Part shown: positions 34,610 to 43,220 of the stretch, piece after piece
Layout: the number at the start of each line of letters is the position of its first letter
How positions within the stretch are numbered: position 1 is the stretch's first letter
Assembly (NCBI RefSeq): GCF_011601265.1
Contig: NZ_JAAOLX010000005.1
Location: forward strand, 186,001 to 250,000
Source of the DNA: Iodobacter violaceini
GTDB lineage: Bacteria; Pseudomonadota; Gammaproteobacteria; Burkholderiales; Chitinibacteraceae
Direction of reading: 5' to 3'
Length of the DNA stretch: 64,000 nucleotides
The notes under the pieces: model-generated
What the model saw: only the letters and a program-made list of their open reading frames with translations
Databases searched by the model: none
What the model was told of the DNA's origin: nothing
Program-made: the position numbers and the translations under genes

Positions 34610-34876
34610 TTATTCACCAAGTAAGTTTGCTCTTAACATAGAAATAAAGAAATTTTTAGGACGTTTTTTTAAAGTACCGCTTTCTGCTATTTGTTTCAAG
34701 TGTCTTATCTCTATTGTTTTTTCAATTCTACTGAGTTCTTGTAGTATGTGAAGATATGCATCTGATTCCCTCTTTAATTTTTCTATTTCGCTGCGTATTT
34801 TTTTGTCGCTTTTTGTCTCTTCATATAGGCTAAGCGTTAAATTTGCTTGCCTAACGATCTCATCAAGATTGCGCAT
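34610..34876 (-). CDS. small coiled-coil protein, partner of membrane-GAF gene
   Basis: 88 residues from the ATG at 34876, which has AAGGAG 6 nt upstream. Largely helical and charged (LSLYEETKSDKKIRSEIEKL, LQELSRIEKTIEIRHLKQIA) with a basic C-terminus. No family recognised. It starts within the last 14 bp of the preceding gene, so the two are translated from one message and their products probably interact. Confidence 0.65.
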   Translation of the reverse strand: MRNLDEIVRQANLTLSLYEETKSDKKIRSEIEKLKRESDAYLHILQELSRIEKTIEIRHLKQIAESGTLKKRPKNFFISMLRANLLGE

Positions 34877-35888
34877 TGACTGCTCCTTTGAGAACCAAAA
34901 GATTGTGTTCCAATGTAAGTCGGACACCAAAATGCTTTAAAAGTTCGTTGTAGTACTTTTTAAACTCTTTGTCTTCCTTAAATTTTTTTGGCGTTTCGCA
35001 AAAAATAGAAACTACGAAAACAACTTTAGAATTTATTCCAGATTTAATAGGGTAACAAATCAAAGATCCTGGCTTTGTTTCAATGTCAGGTGATGTGACA
35101 TAACGCGCTTTAGGCGCAGATTGCTCATGCTCTACATCTTCGATTATGACCATTTTTCCAGTTCGTGCTGCAATTCTAATCCCAGAGTTTTCATTGTTTA
35201 ATATATCAATTGGGGTTCTGACTTCAGCAGTTCTTGGGTAGTAAAACTTAATCAACTTAACTTCACTATTATCAATTATTGCCAAATTAATTTTGTATTT
35301 CGACAGGGGGTCGAAAGCAACAAAGTAAGTGTAGATTTGCTGAACAGTTTCCTCTATTTGCGACTCGGGCTGAGTAATTAAATTAAATATTGACTCGGCA
35401 TCACTTTTCCCGCTTATTATTTGTCGAGCGGCATCTGAAAATCTTTTATTCTTAAATGCAACAATATTTTCGAAAGCTGCTAAGAGTAAAGTAACATTCT
35501 TGGCAGATACCTCAATAGGACTGCTTCCTGCATATTTAATAAAATCTCTCACCCTTTGCCAGATTGGCAACCATAGAACTGAGAAAAGCAACATGGTAGC
35601 TGCATGTTCATTCAGAAATTGTGATAGTGGAGGCGAATTTTTCACTATCCAATCTTTAGCAGGATTCTTTGTATAGTAGAGTAATGTTATGGCTGGTGGG
35701 ATAGTTATAAAGATTGGCGATATTATTTTGCTAATAAACCAATTCTCTAAAATAGAGTCAATCCAGCTGATAAAAACTTTAAGTGGGTAAATAATTCGCC
35801 TAAGAACAAACCACTTCCTATGCCAGAGTTCCTTGAAGAGTTCTAAGTATTCATTTGAGGTAGTTTTGTTTTTTTCTTTTGAGTTCAT
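34863..35888 (-). CDS. membrane protein with C-terminal GAF-like domain
   Basis: 341 residues. A charged N-terminus, then two hydrophobic segments (about 53-72, FISKIISPIFITIPPAITLL; and about 94-110, ATMLLFSVLWLPIW), a helical linker, and from about 165 a GAF-like fold: INLAIIDNSEVKLIKFYYP, SGIRIAARTGKMVIIEDVE, GSLICYPIKSG and VFVVSIFCETP. It looks like a membrane-tethered small-molecule sensor without its own output domain. AT-rich relative to neighbours. Overlaps the small coiled-coil gene. I do not recognise a described system. Confidence 0.7.
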   Translation of the reverse strand: MNSKEKNKTTSNEYLELFKELWHRKWFVLRRIIYPLKVFISWIDSILENWFISKIISPIFITIPPAITLLYYTKNPAKDWIVKNSPPLSQFLNEHAATMLLFSVLWLPIWQRVRDFIKYAGSSPIEVSAKNVTLLLAAFENIVAFKNKRFSDAARQIISGKSDAESIFNLITQPESQIEETVQQIYTYFVAFDPLSKYKINLAIIDNSEVKLIKFYYPRTAEVRTPIDILNNENSGIRIAARTGKMVIIEDVEHEQSAPKARYVTSPDIETKPGSLICYPIKSGINSKVVFVVSIFCETPKKFKEDKEFKKYYNELLKHFGVRLTLEHNLLVLKGAVNAQS

Positions 35889-36189
35889 TTTTACTTTTTA
35901 ATCTGTTTGTAATAACCATCCCGAGCTGATCGCAACCCGTGCTGAACTAACAAGGATAAATCACGGCCTTTATTTTTCTTCGTGCAGAATACGCACTACC
36001 AATTAGTCCATTACAAATGGTATCTATTTCCAAGCTTGACGTCAGCATTTATCTTAAATTTTGTTGATAAACAACGAATATGACACAAAATTTGTGGATA
36101 AGAATGATGGTAAGACACTGTAAAAAATGGCTAACTAAACTTACCGTTTTCTATTCCATTTTTCTTCTCTTTAGATTAAATGCTTCTAT
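35889..36189. other. AT-rich intergenic region
   Basis: About 300 bp upstream of the membrane-GAF gene. It is likely to hold that gene's promoter. No gene or repeat recognised. Confidence 0.4.
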
Positions 36190-36683
36190 CTAAGTATGTT
36201 CGTTTTTATATTGCTCTAAAATATTAATCAACTCTTTAGTATGCGCCAAATGAAGGCGTATTTTAAGCCGACTCTGCAACAATAATATAACCACCATAAA
36301 TATTAAAAAAGCAAAAAGCAATTTAATAAAAATAGGCACAGCCATGGTTAAAAATGTAAAATTAAATATTATTAAAGTACAAAAAACAGGAAAAAAATCT
36401 GCTTGATTTGAAACATGCTCAGTCCTATTTTTCAATGCCAAAATAATAATCAATAGCGCCCCTTTTGATATTGGTACACCATTTATTGAAAGCTGTGTTT
36501 TAAGCTTAGCTAATGCACTAATAGCTAAAGATACTTCTTTTTCTATAATTTCAGCCTTATCCCAATTTGAATATGAGATAAATATTTTTTTATCAATGTA
36601 CTTTTATCTAAATATGTCACAGAAACAAAATCACTTTTTTGTTGTTTATACCAACAAATTAACGCTTCAATCTCCCTCTCCAT
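36190..36683 (-). pseudogene. frameshifted small membrane protein gene
   Basis: An ATG at 36683 with AAGGA about 9 nt upstream opens a helical cytoplasmic part (MEREIEALICWYKQQKSDF, then VTYLDKSTLI). At a T7 run on the plus strand (36585-36591) the frame shifts, and the protein continues as IFISYSNWDKAEIIEKEV to two transmembrane helices (TLIIFNFTFLTMAVPIF; LLFAFLIFMVVILLL) and ends NILEQYKNEHT at 36190. Joined, it would be about 164 residues. No family recognised. An 87-residue piece remains open on its own. Confidence 0.55.
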
Positions 36684-36797
36684 TTCTACGTTTCCTTTAA
36701 AATAGCCAAACAAACATCTTAGTTACAGCCAATATCTAAGTTTTATTTAAGTAACAGAAAAAGCAGAAAATTAATAGAATAATAAATTAATTTAATT

Positions 36798-37508
36798 TTA
36801 TATAACTTCACATTTAAAATTACGCCTCAACCCCAACAAATACCCACAATACCCCAAATCCAATAAAGTCGAAGCCACAGCAAGGGTTAAGATGAAATAA
36901 TCGTGTGGATAATGCAGATACATAAATATTGAAACTAAACCCGTACCCAAAGTACGCGTCCAGGCGATCGCCCATGCGTAACCAATGGTGGAGGGTTGTT
37001 GTACTAATAAAATAAAGCAGAGCAGGCTGATAATAAACTGGCAGATATAGGCAGAGCGTGCGCCGATAGGGGTTTCAATACCGGATAGCGCCATAGTCCA
37101 ATACAATAAAACAAAGAAAATAACACCAGACCACACAATAGGCTGGTAATAGCGTTTAAATAGCGGCGTGGTAAATTGGCCTGTGCCTAGTTTTAATACC
37201 TGCCAAAAAATAAACAGGTCAAAAAATAGCCAGGCCCGGTAGGTCCAGACTAAAAATACGCCCATATCGGTGCGCAGCAATACGCCCCATACAAATTCCC
37301 ATGCCAGGTTACTGGCTGCGGCAATCACGGCCATTTCAACGCACTGATGGCGTTTGGCCTGCAATAAGATCAGCACATAAGCCACTACCCACAAGAGGCA
37401 GCCTATAGCAAAAAAAGCCAGTTGCAGCGGCGTATACACACTGCCATCAATACTGATGGTATTAAACCAGGCTTCGGGATTATTGCTGCCTGTACTCAGC
37501 AAGATCAT
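36798..37508 (-). CDS. seven-helix protein resembling transmembrane terpene cyclases (Pyr4 type)
   Basis: 236 residues, almost entirely hydrophobic, with seven predicted helices. The ATG at 37508 overlaps the previous stop (ATGA) and has GAGGAG 7 nt upstream. Length, helix count and an acidic residue in helix 3 (Glu71 in SNLAWEFVWG) plus one in the last helix (Asp217 in TLLDLGYCG) match fungal Pyr4-family terpene cyclases, where a Glu and an Asp at such positions are needed for protonation of the epoxide or alkene. Assignment is by pattern; an uncharacterised membrane protein of another fold remains possible. Coupled to an MpaB-like oxygenase. Confidence 0.6.
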   Translation of the reverse strand: MILLSTGSNNPEAWFNTISIDGSVYTPLQLAFFAIGCLLWVVAYVLILLQAKRHQCVEMAVIAAASNLAWEFVWGVLLRTDMGVFLVWTYRAWLFFDLFIFWQVLKLGTGQFTTPLFKRYYQPIVWSGVIFFVLLYWTMALSGIETPIGARSAYICQFIISLLCFILLVQQPSTIGYAWAIAWTRTLGTGLVSIFMYLHYPHDYFILTLAVASTLLDLGYCGYLLGLRRNFKCEVI

Positions 37509-38677
37509 GCCTCGCTCCTCTGCAGCATGGGGCACTGTGCCGCGGATGGGCGCATTTGTTCAGGTATTTGAAAAGCTTGCCCGCAATAGGGGCTGGCCCA
37601 GTGTTTTTGTAAAACTTCCATAAAGTGCTCGCCATACTCCTGCATAAAGCTTTCTACGGTATGCGAGCTATTGGCCAGGCGGCTTTTCCAGCGGAAAACC
37701 CAACGCAGCACATCCAGCATCCAGCTCCAGCTGTTGTGCTTTTTCAGCCCCAGATAGCTGGCATTACGGCTGCCCAGAAGCTTGACCATTAATTCAGGCA
37801 CAAGGTCTGCAGCAAGATCGGGCAGGTTGGATTGCAAAAAGGCCACATGGGCTTTGGTCAGTAATTTACCAGCATCAGAGGGGCCAAAATTACGGCGCTG
37901 CAATGCCCGCCATACTTCACGCGCTTCATTAATATTCACCGGCATGGCTTCAGGGTGAATACCGAGCGCGGCACCAATTACCCGCCATAAATACAGCTGG
38001 TCTTCTTCCTGCTCTTTACTGACCTTAACCCCCAGCTGACGCAAGCCTTCGATTGCTTGTTGTGAGAACGCCAGCATGGTGCCGATCAGCTCTTCCTGAT
38101 TAATCGGCACACCCCAGTCTGCATGCCAGTTTTCTGCAGCACCACGCTGTTTAGAGCGGGCAAAATGGCGTACTGCGGCATGGATCAGGCGAATTTTGCG
38201 AATCGTCAGCAAGCCCTTGCCATCGGGATCAAGGCCGCCTGGCTCGGCTACATTCAGAATAAAGCGCAGCGTTTCAGAAGCACGGCGCTCAAAGTGCCCG
38301 CTAAGCTGCCCGGTCGCCGCCAGAACCTGTGCCCCGCCCACCCGGCCGGCATAAAGCACAGGCAAAGAGCGGCACATCAGGCTGATACCAAAGGGAATGC
38401 CATAGGTAGTAAAAAACTGTTGTGCCCGTTCTAATCGGGCAGCATCCACATCATCGGGCAGTTTGGCCGTGGCTTCTAAATAAGCCAGTAATTTGGGTGG
38501 GGTATCATTGGGCCATGCTATATATGTATCCAGCTGAGCCAAAATCTGATTAGCCTTGTTGATATTGCCGTTCAGAATCAAATCGCGCATACAAAGATCT
38601 GCGAGAGGATCTGCACTTATTTTGAGTTGGTCGAGCGTGGCATCAGACCAGATAGGAGCATTGATTCGTAGCATCAC
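37505..38677 (-). CDS. oxygenase MpaB family protein (DUF2236)
   Basis: 390 residues, related to the heme-b oxygenases MpaB (cleaves the farnesyl chain in mycophenolic acid synthesis) and latex-clearing protein Lcp. The DUF2236 core is visible: GIPFGISLMCRSLPVLYAG, a basic/His helix TIRKIRLIHAAVRHFA near 160-175 expected to face the heme, and WGVPINQEELIGTMLAFS. No signal peptide. It overlaps and is upstream of the terpene-cyclase-like gene, suggesting both act on one isoprenoid or polyene lipid. Divergent from a hybrid sensor kinase unit. Confidence 0.85.
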   Translation of the reverse strand: MMLRINAPIWSDATLDQLKISADPLADLCMRDLILNGNINKANQILAQLDTYIAWPNDTPPKLLAYLEATAKLPDDVDAARLERAQQFFTTYGIPFGISLMCRSLPVLYAGRVGGAQVLAATGQLSGHFERRASETLRFILNVAEPGGLDPDGKGLLTIRKIRLIHAAVRHFARSKQRGAAENWHADWGVPINQEELIGTMLAFSQQAIEGLRQLGVKVSKEQEEDQLYLWRVIGAALGIHPEAMPVNINEAREVWRALQRRNFGPSDAGKLLTKAHVAFLQSNLPDLAADLVPELMVKLLGSRNASYLGLKKHNSWSWMLDVLRWVFRWKSRLANSSHTVESFMQEYGEHFMEVLQKHWASPYCGQAFQIPEQMRPSAAQCPMLQRSEA

Positions 38678-38704
38678 AATTTTACGCGCGTTCCTGCAGG
38701 GATC

Positions 38705-38983
38705 ATGGTGAAAAACGATGATTTGTTTACCAAAAAAGCAAACAAACAGTCAGTGGCCGACAACAATACGTCAGCTTTAGATACGGCTTCAATAAATAAT
38801 ATCCATATCAATAGAAAGCGCTATAGCCTTTTTTCACCTAAAGCACGTATTATGCCGCTCTCATTATTCGCGACTTTAACCATTTTAACGCAAGTATTAC
38901 TTGCATTGTTATTTTTTATTGTTTTTGAAGAAAGCTTCACTCAGGGCAAAGAAAATATATCGCATGCTTTTACTAAGAAATAG
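38705..38983 (+). CDS. small single-helix membrane protein upstream of hybrid kinase
   Basis: 92 residues: a polar N-terminus, then one strong transmembrane helix (LFATLTILTQVLLALLFFIVF, about 54-74) and a short polar end. No family recognised. It is followed after its TAG by only three bases and then, in the same frame, the TTG start of the histidine kinase. It could be an accessory or leader for the kinase. Confidence 0.5.
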   Translation: MVKNDDLFTKKANKQSVADNNTSALDTASINNIHINRKRYSLFSPKARIMPLSLFATLTILTQVLLALLFFIVFEESFTQGKENISHAFTKK

Positions 38984-38986
38984 ACC

Positions 38987-41749
38987 TTGTATATCCTGAC
39001 ACTTCATCCTCTTTTCAGGGCTATCTGCCGATACTGGCTTGGGCTGTGTCTGGCTATGTTTCTATTTGGCCCGGCTCAGGCATTCACGGTAAACGAGGGC
39101 ATGGCTGGCGTTCAGATAGAGAATGAGCTGAAAGTGTGGCAAGACCCAAGCCGCCGCCTTGATGTGCACGGGGCTGAAAAACAGCGCGATGCCGGCCAGT
39201 TTCACACTCCCAAAGGCCTGCTGCATGTGCTGGGCTACTCCCGTAATGCAGTCTGGTTTTCGTTTCGCCTGGATAATCCCGGCTCCACCCCCATCAGTCA
39301 TTATCTTGAATATACCGAGGCGCAAATCGGCGGGGTTACCCTTTACACGCGTCAAAAGGGTGAGCCATGGCAAAGCCAGCACTTTAATGCTGCTCAAAGC
39401 GAGCACAGCCGCCCCTTAGCCACCGTGCGCCCCATTTTTTTGCAAAAAATTCAGGCCCATACTCAGCTGGAAGTGCTGATGCGGGTGGTTTACAGCGAAG
39501 AAGAAGACATGGCCGGGCCGATTGTTTCTGATGTCCGGGTATGGGGAGAGAAAGAGTTTCTACAGGCCAATAACCGGGAAATGCTGCTTTGGGGTGGCAT
39601 GCTCGGCATCATGCTTTTAGTTTCTTTTGCTGCAATAGCTGTGTTTTCTGCAGCCAGAGATCAGACTTTTTTATTTTATGGCCTTAATTTAATTACCCTG
39701 ACCCTGGCCCATTTAAGTGCCACAGGTTTAATGCCCTTATATTTATGGCGGGGGCAATACAGCCTTACTCTTTTATATATATTAAGTGGCTTTTATTATA
39801 TTTGTGCCGCCCAGTTTGTACGGCTCTATTTAAAAACCTCACAAATCACACCAAGGCTTGATATTGGATTAAAAGCCATTATTGCCTGTGGCGCTATCAG
39901 CAGCGCAGCAGCGTTATTTGGTTTTACCCAGTTTGCGCTGCTGGCTTTAGAAATGGGCGGCGCAGGATTTTTACTCCATATTGCGGCCAGCTTATATGCG
40001 GTGCGCTATAGGGTTTCCGGAGCCAGATTATTTGCACTGGCCTGGACTATCTATACGGTATCGATCACGGTAACCTGGGGCTTACGTGGTTTTGGCCTGA
40101 TTGACCATACACCATTAAGCTACCGCTATAATTCTGTTGGCATTGTGATTGAAATTTTATTATTCAGCGCCGCAATGGCGCTGCGCGTAGCAGAAATAAA
40201 CCGGCAGAAAGAACGCCTTGAACACGCCTATCGCCTGCAATTAGAAAGAGAAGCGTCAGAGCTGGAAGCGCTGGTGATGCAGCGCACGCACGAGCTGGAT
40301 CTGGCCCGGCGCGACGCAGAAGCGGGCAATCTTGCCAAGGGGAATTTCCTTGCCCATGTAAGCCACGAAATCCGCACGCCGCTGACTTCTATTCTGGGCT
40401 ATGTAGACAGGCTGAAACACGACAGCACGCTCAATACAGCTCAGCAGCAAAGCTTGTCGCATATTGCAGACAGCGGCGATTACTTATTAAGCCTGATTGG
40501 AAATGTGCTTAATGTCAGCAAATTAGAAGTGGGCCTCGCCCAGCTGGATGAAAGCACAATTTCAATTGAGGTTTTAGTCCGGCAGTTAAAATCACTTTTT
40601 GAAGAGCAGGCTAAATCAAAAAATATCAGCTTTACAATTCATTCTGAATTACAGGGTGATTTTGTATTAGACACCGGTAAATTACGCCAGATATTGGTTA
40701 ATTTAGTGGGCAATGCCATTAAGTTTACAGAGCAAGGCAGCGTGCGCTTGTCTCTCAGCCTTGAGCAAATAAACGGTCAATCCAGCTTAATGGCCGAAGT
40801 CATTGATACCGGCCCGGGTATTGCCGAAGCAGATTGCCAGAAAGTATTTGCGCCTTTCGAACAAACCTGGCTGGGGAAACGCGCTGGAGGCGCGGGCTTA
40901 GGCTTATCCATCTGCAAAGACTTTACCCAATTAATGGGCGGCAGTATTTCCCTAAAAAGCGAACTTGGCAAAGGCGCTAATTTCACCATTTGCGTGCCGG
41001 TACAAAGTAAAACCGCTGGCTCTCTGGCACCGCTTTACAACACAGAAACCATCAGGCTGGATGGGCAAACCATCTTAATCGCTGAAGATCAGGAAATTAA
41101 CCGCGAATTACTCAATGAGCTGCTCCATACCGCAGGCGCTCAGGTCATTGCCTGTGAAGACGGCCTTTCCGCACTCAGCGCATGGCGTACTGCAGGCCCG
41201 ATTGATACCGTGCTGCTGGATTACCATATGCCGCTTATGAACGGCATGCAGGTTTCCAGAAGCTTACGCGCCCTTCATTTCAAAGGCCGTATTTTGCTGG
41301 TCAGCGCCGGGCATTCACCCAATGAAGCAGATCTCGCTGCAGCGGGCATCGACCAGTGGATAGAAAAACCTTTCCACCGCACCACTCTTTTTGCAGCCTT
41401 AGCGCAGAACAATGCCCCGGCAATACCAGAGCCGGGACTGGCCATTCTGGATTTGAAACAGGTTGCTCAGGCTTTGGCTTATCCTCCCGAAAAATGTATC
41501 AAAGTTGCACAAAGAGGCCTGGACAGAATTACGCTGCTCTTTACCCAGCTGACAGAAGAGCCGCTCTTTGAAAACCGCCAGCGGCATGCCCATAGTGCCA
41601 AGGGCATTGCAGGGCAAATTGGAGCTAATCGCTTAAGCTATTGCCTGGGGCAATTAGAAAATCAGCCCGATGATCCCGCCATCCGCTTGCAGGCTGAGGC
41701 AGAGATAGAAGCGGCCGTAATCCAGCTGCAGAAAAACCAGCCAGCCTGA
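38987..41749 (+). CDS. hybrid sensor histidine kinase (7TMR-DISM, HisKA, HATPase, REC, Hpt)
   Basis: 920-residue inner-membrane phosphorelay kinase. Signal sequence to about 32; a periplasmic 7TMR-DISMED2 carbohydrate-binding-like domain (about 45-180); a seven-helix 7TMR-DISM region (about 195-400); HisKA with phospho-His in HVSHEIRTPL (about 460); HATPase with N, G1 and G2 boxes (LVNLVGNAIKFT; DTGPGIAEAD; GAGLGLSIC); a receiver domain with phospho-Asp in VLLDYHMPLMNG (about 744); and a C-terminal Hpt with HSAKGIAG (about 868). The start is a TTG with no clear Shine-Dalgarno. No partner response regulator is adjacent, so its target is elsewhere. Confidence 0.93.
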   Translation: MYILTLHPLFRAICRYWLGLCLAMFLFGPAQAFTVNEGMAGVQIENELKVWQDPSRRLDVHGAEKQRDAGQFHTPKGLLHVLGYSRNAVWFSFRLDNPGSTPISHYLEYTEAQIGGVTLYTRQKGEPWQSQHFNAAQSEHSRPLATVRPIFLQKIQAHTQLEVLMRVVYSEEEDMAGPIVSDVRVWGEKEFLQANNREMLLWGGMLGIMLLVSFAAIAVFSAARDQTFLFYGLNLITLTLAHLSATGLMPLYLWRGQYSLTLLYILSGFYYICAAQFVRLYLKTSQITPRLDIGLKAIIACGAISSAAALFGFTQFALLALEMGGAGFLLHIAASLYAVRYRVSGARLFALAWTIYTVSITVTWGLRGFGLIDHTPLSYRYNSVGIVIEILLFSAAMALRVAEINRQKERLEHAYRLQLEREASELEALVMQRTHELDLARRDAEAGNLAKGNFLAHVSHEIRTPLTSILGYVDRLKHDSTLNTAQQQSLSHIADSGDYLLSLIGNVLNVSKLEVGLAQLDESTISIEVLVRQLKSLFEEQAKSKNISFTIHSELQGDFVLDTGKLRQILVNLVGNAIKFTEQGSVRLSLSLEQINGQSSLMAEVIDTGPGIAEADCQKVFAPFEQTWLGKRAGGAGLGLSICKDFTQLMGGSISLKSELGKGANFTICVPVQSKTAGSLAPLYNTETIRLDGQTILIAEDQEINRELLNELLHTAGAQVIACEDGLSALSAWRTAGPIDTVLLDYHMPLMNGMQVSRSLRALHFKGRILLVSAGHSPNEADLAAAGIDQWIEKPFHRTTLFAALAQNNAPAIPEPGLAILDLKQVAQALAYPPEKCIKVAQRGLDRITLLFTQLTEEPLFENRQRHAHSAKGIAGQIGANRLSYCLGQLENQPDDPAIRLQAEAEIEAAVIQLQKNQPA

Positions 41750-42212
41750 TCAGGCGGACTGTTAAAAAAACCGCACTGGCTTGCATGGCTGAATTCTATG
41801 GCGGCAAGGGGCGGGGAAACAGGTATAATCCTTACGCCTGAGCACGGGTATTTTTCGTGGTATTTATTACTAAATTTCGCAGAAATACGTAAAAAACTCA
41901 GCTAAAACGGCTCGACAGCGCCCTGTCTGGCCGTTTTATGCTTTATAAAACTTAACTTAGCTGATTAAGGGTTTTGGGATTATTTGTTTGGGCTTTAGAA
42001 TCCCCTGCTATTTTTTAAATCTGGCAGCCTTGCCTCCCATAAGCGATCGCAGCGGGAAAAACCGGTTTGAGACAGAATTCATTTTATGCAAAGAGTTGGT
42101 GGTGATGACGCCCCGCTGTGTCTGCAAAAATGAGCGATAAACAAAGCCGCTTTTTCCACAGCTGATCAGCCTTAAGCATGGCATGCTGCTGGCCCACAAG
42201 GTTTGCACTACA
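41750..42212. other. metNIQ upstream region with several stem-loops
   Basis: 463 bp. Besides the candidate RNA at 41824-41940 there are a GGGATT/AATCCC stem (41976-42004) followed by TATTTTTT, and a GCAGCGGG/CCCCGCTG long-range stem (about 42049-42118). No SAM riboswitch core (GGTGGAGGGA) or MetJ boxes were seen. Confidence 0.45.
41824..41940 (+). ncRNA. candidate structured RNA upstream of metNIQ
   Basis: A TATAAT (41824-41829) without an obvious -35 precedes a segment that can fold into a three-way junction: closing stem TGAG/CTCA, a CACG/CGTG hairpin and a GTATTT/AAATAC hairpin. It is followed by a terminator-like hairpin (AAAACGGC 41904-41911 with GCCGTTTT 41930-41937, inner ACAG/CTGT) ending in a short T-run. 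The whole would be a transcript of roughly 105 nt. No known family is recognised. Confidence 0.35.
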
Positions 42213-43220
42213 GTGATTAAACTTGAAAACGTCAGCAAGGCTTATCGGGTCGATGGCCGCGATATCCCGGCGCTTGCTGGTGTGTCTTTATCGATTACCG
42301 CAGGTTCTGTATTTGGCATTATCGGCCACTCCGGCGCGGGTAAATCCACGCTGATCCGCCTGATCAATCTATTAGAGCGCCCTACCGGCGGGCGCATTTT
42401 GCTCGACGGCGATGATGTAACCGAGCTGAACGCCTCGGCCCTGCGTGGCCTGCGCCAGCAGGTGGGCATGATTTTCCAGCACTTTAATTTGCTGGGCTCC
42501 AAAACCATAGGCGAAAACGTTGCCTTTCCTTTAAAGATTGCCGGCACGCTCAACAAAGCTCAAATCACGCAGCGCGTAGATGAATTACTGGCCCTGGTAG
42601 GCCTTAGCGATCATCGCGATAAATACCCGGCGCAGCTATCCGGCGGGCAAAAGCAACGCGTCGGCATTGCCCGTGCACTGGCTAATCGCCCCAAAGTGCT
42701 GCTTTGCGACGAAGCCACCAGCGCGCTTGACCCGCAAACCACACAATCTGTTTTGCAATTACTGCTGGATATTAATAAGCAGCTGGGCCTGACCATTGTT
42801 TTGATCACGCATGAAATGGATGTGATCCGCACGATTTGTGATCGCGTGGCCGTGATTGATGGTGGCCTGATTGTGGAAGAAGGGCCGGTTACGCAAGTAT
42901 TTTTGCACCCCAAACACCCCACTACCCGCCGCTTTGTTTTCGAAGCCGAGCATATCGATGAAAACAAGCAGTACGACGATTACAAGCACGTTGAAGGCAA
43001 AATCGTACGCCTGACCTTTATTGGCAATTCAACATACCAGCCGATTCTGGGCTCGGTAGCCAGAGATTGCGCGGTAGATTTTAGTATCTTGGCCGGCCGT
43101 ATCGAGCGTATTAAAGATACGCCTTGCGGCCAGCTTACCCTTGCCCTGAGCGGACGTGATGTAGACGCGGCTCTCGCCCGCTTTAGCGCTGAAGGGATTG
43201 ATGTAGAGGTATTACGCTAA
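42213..43220 (+). CDS. metN: methionine ABC transporter ATP-binding protein
   Basis: ATPase of the D/L-methionine importer, 335 residues from a GTG at 42213, where family members start ([12 protein letters not shown]); an ATG ten codons up is possible. Walker [11 protein letters not shown], signature [10 protein letters not shown], Walker [12 protein letters not shown], then a C-terminal NIL domain (from about 260) that binds methionine and inhibits transport. The stop overlaps the metI ATG by one base. Confidence 0.95.
   Translation: MIKLENVSKAYRVDGRDIPALAGVSLSITAGSVFGIIGHSGAGKSTLIRLINLLERPTGGRILLDGDDVTELNASALRGLRQQVGMIFQHFNLLGSKTIGENVAFPLKIAGTLNKAQITQRVDELLALVGLSDHRDKYPAQLSGGQKQRVGIARALANRPKVLLCDEATSALDPQTTQSVLQLLLDINKQLGLTIVLITHEMDVIRTICDRVAVIDGGLIVEEGPVTQVFLHPKHPTTRRFVFEAEHIDENKQYDDYKHVEGKIVRLTFIGNSTYQPILGSVARDCAVDFSILAGRIERIKDTPCGQLTLALSGRDVDAALARFSAEGIDVEVLR

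Noticed and set aside
41750-42212. SAM riboswitch upstream of metNIQ
   Set aside because: The conserved SAM-I core and SAM-II/SAM-V motifs were not found; only unassigned stems are present.
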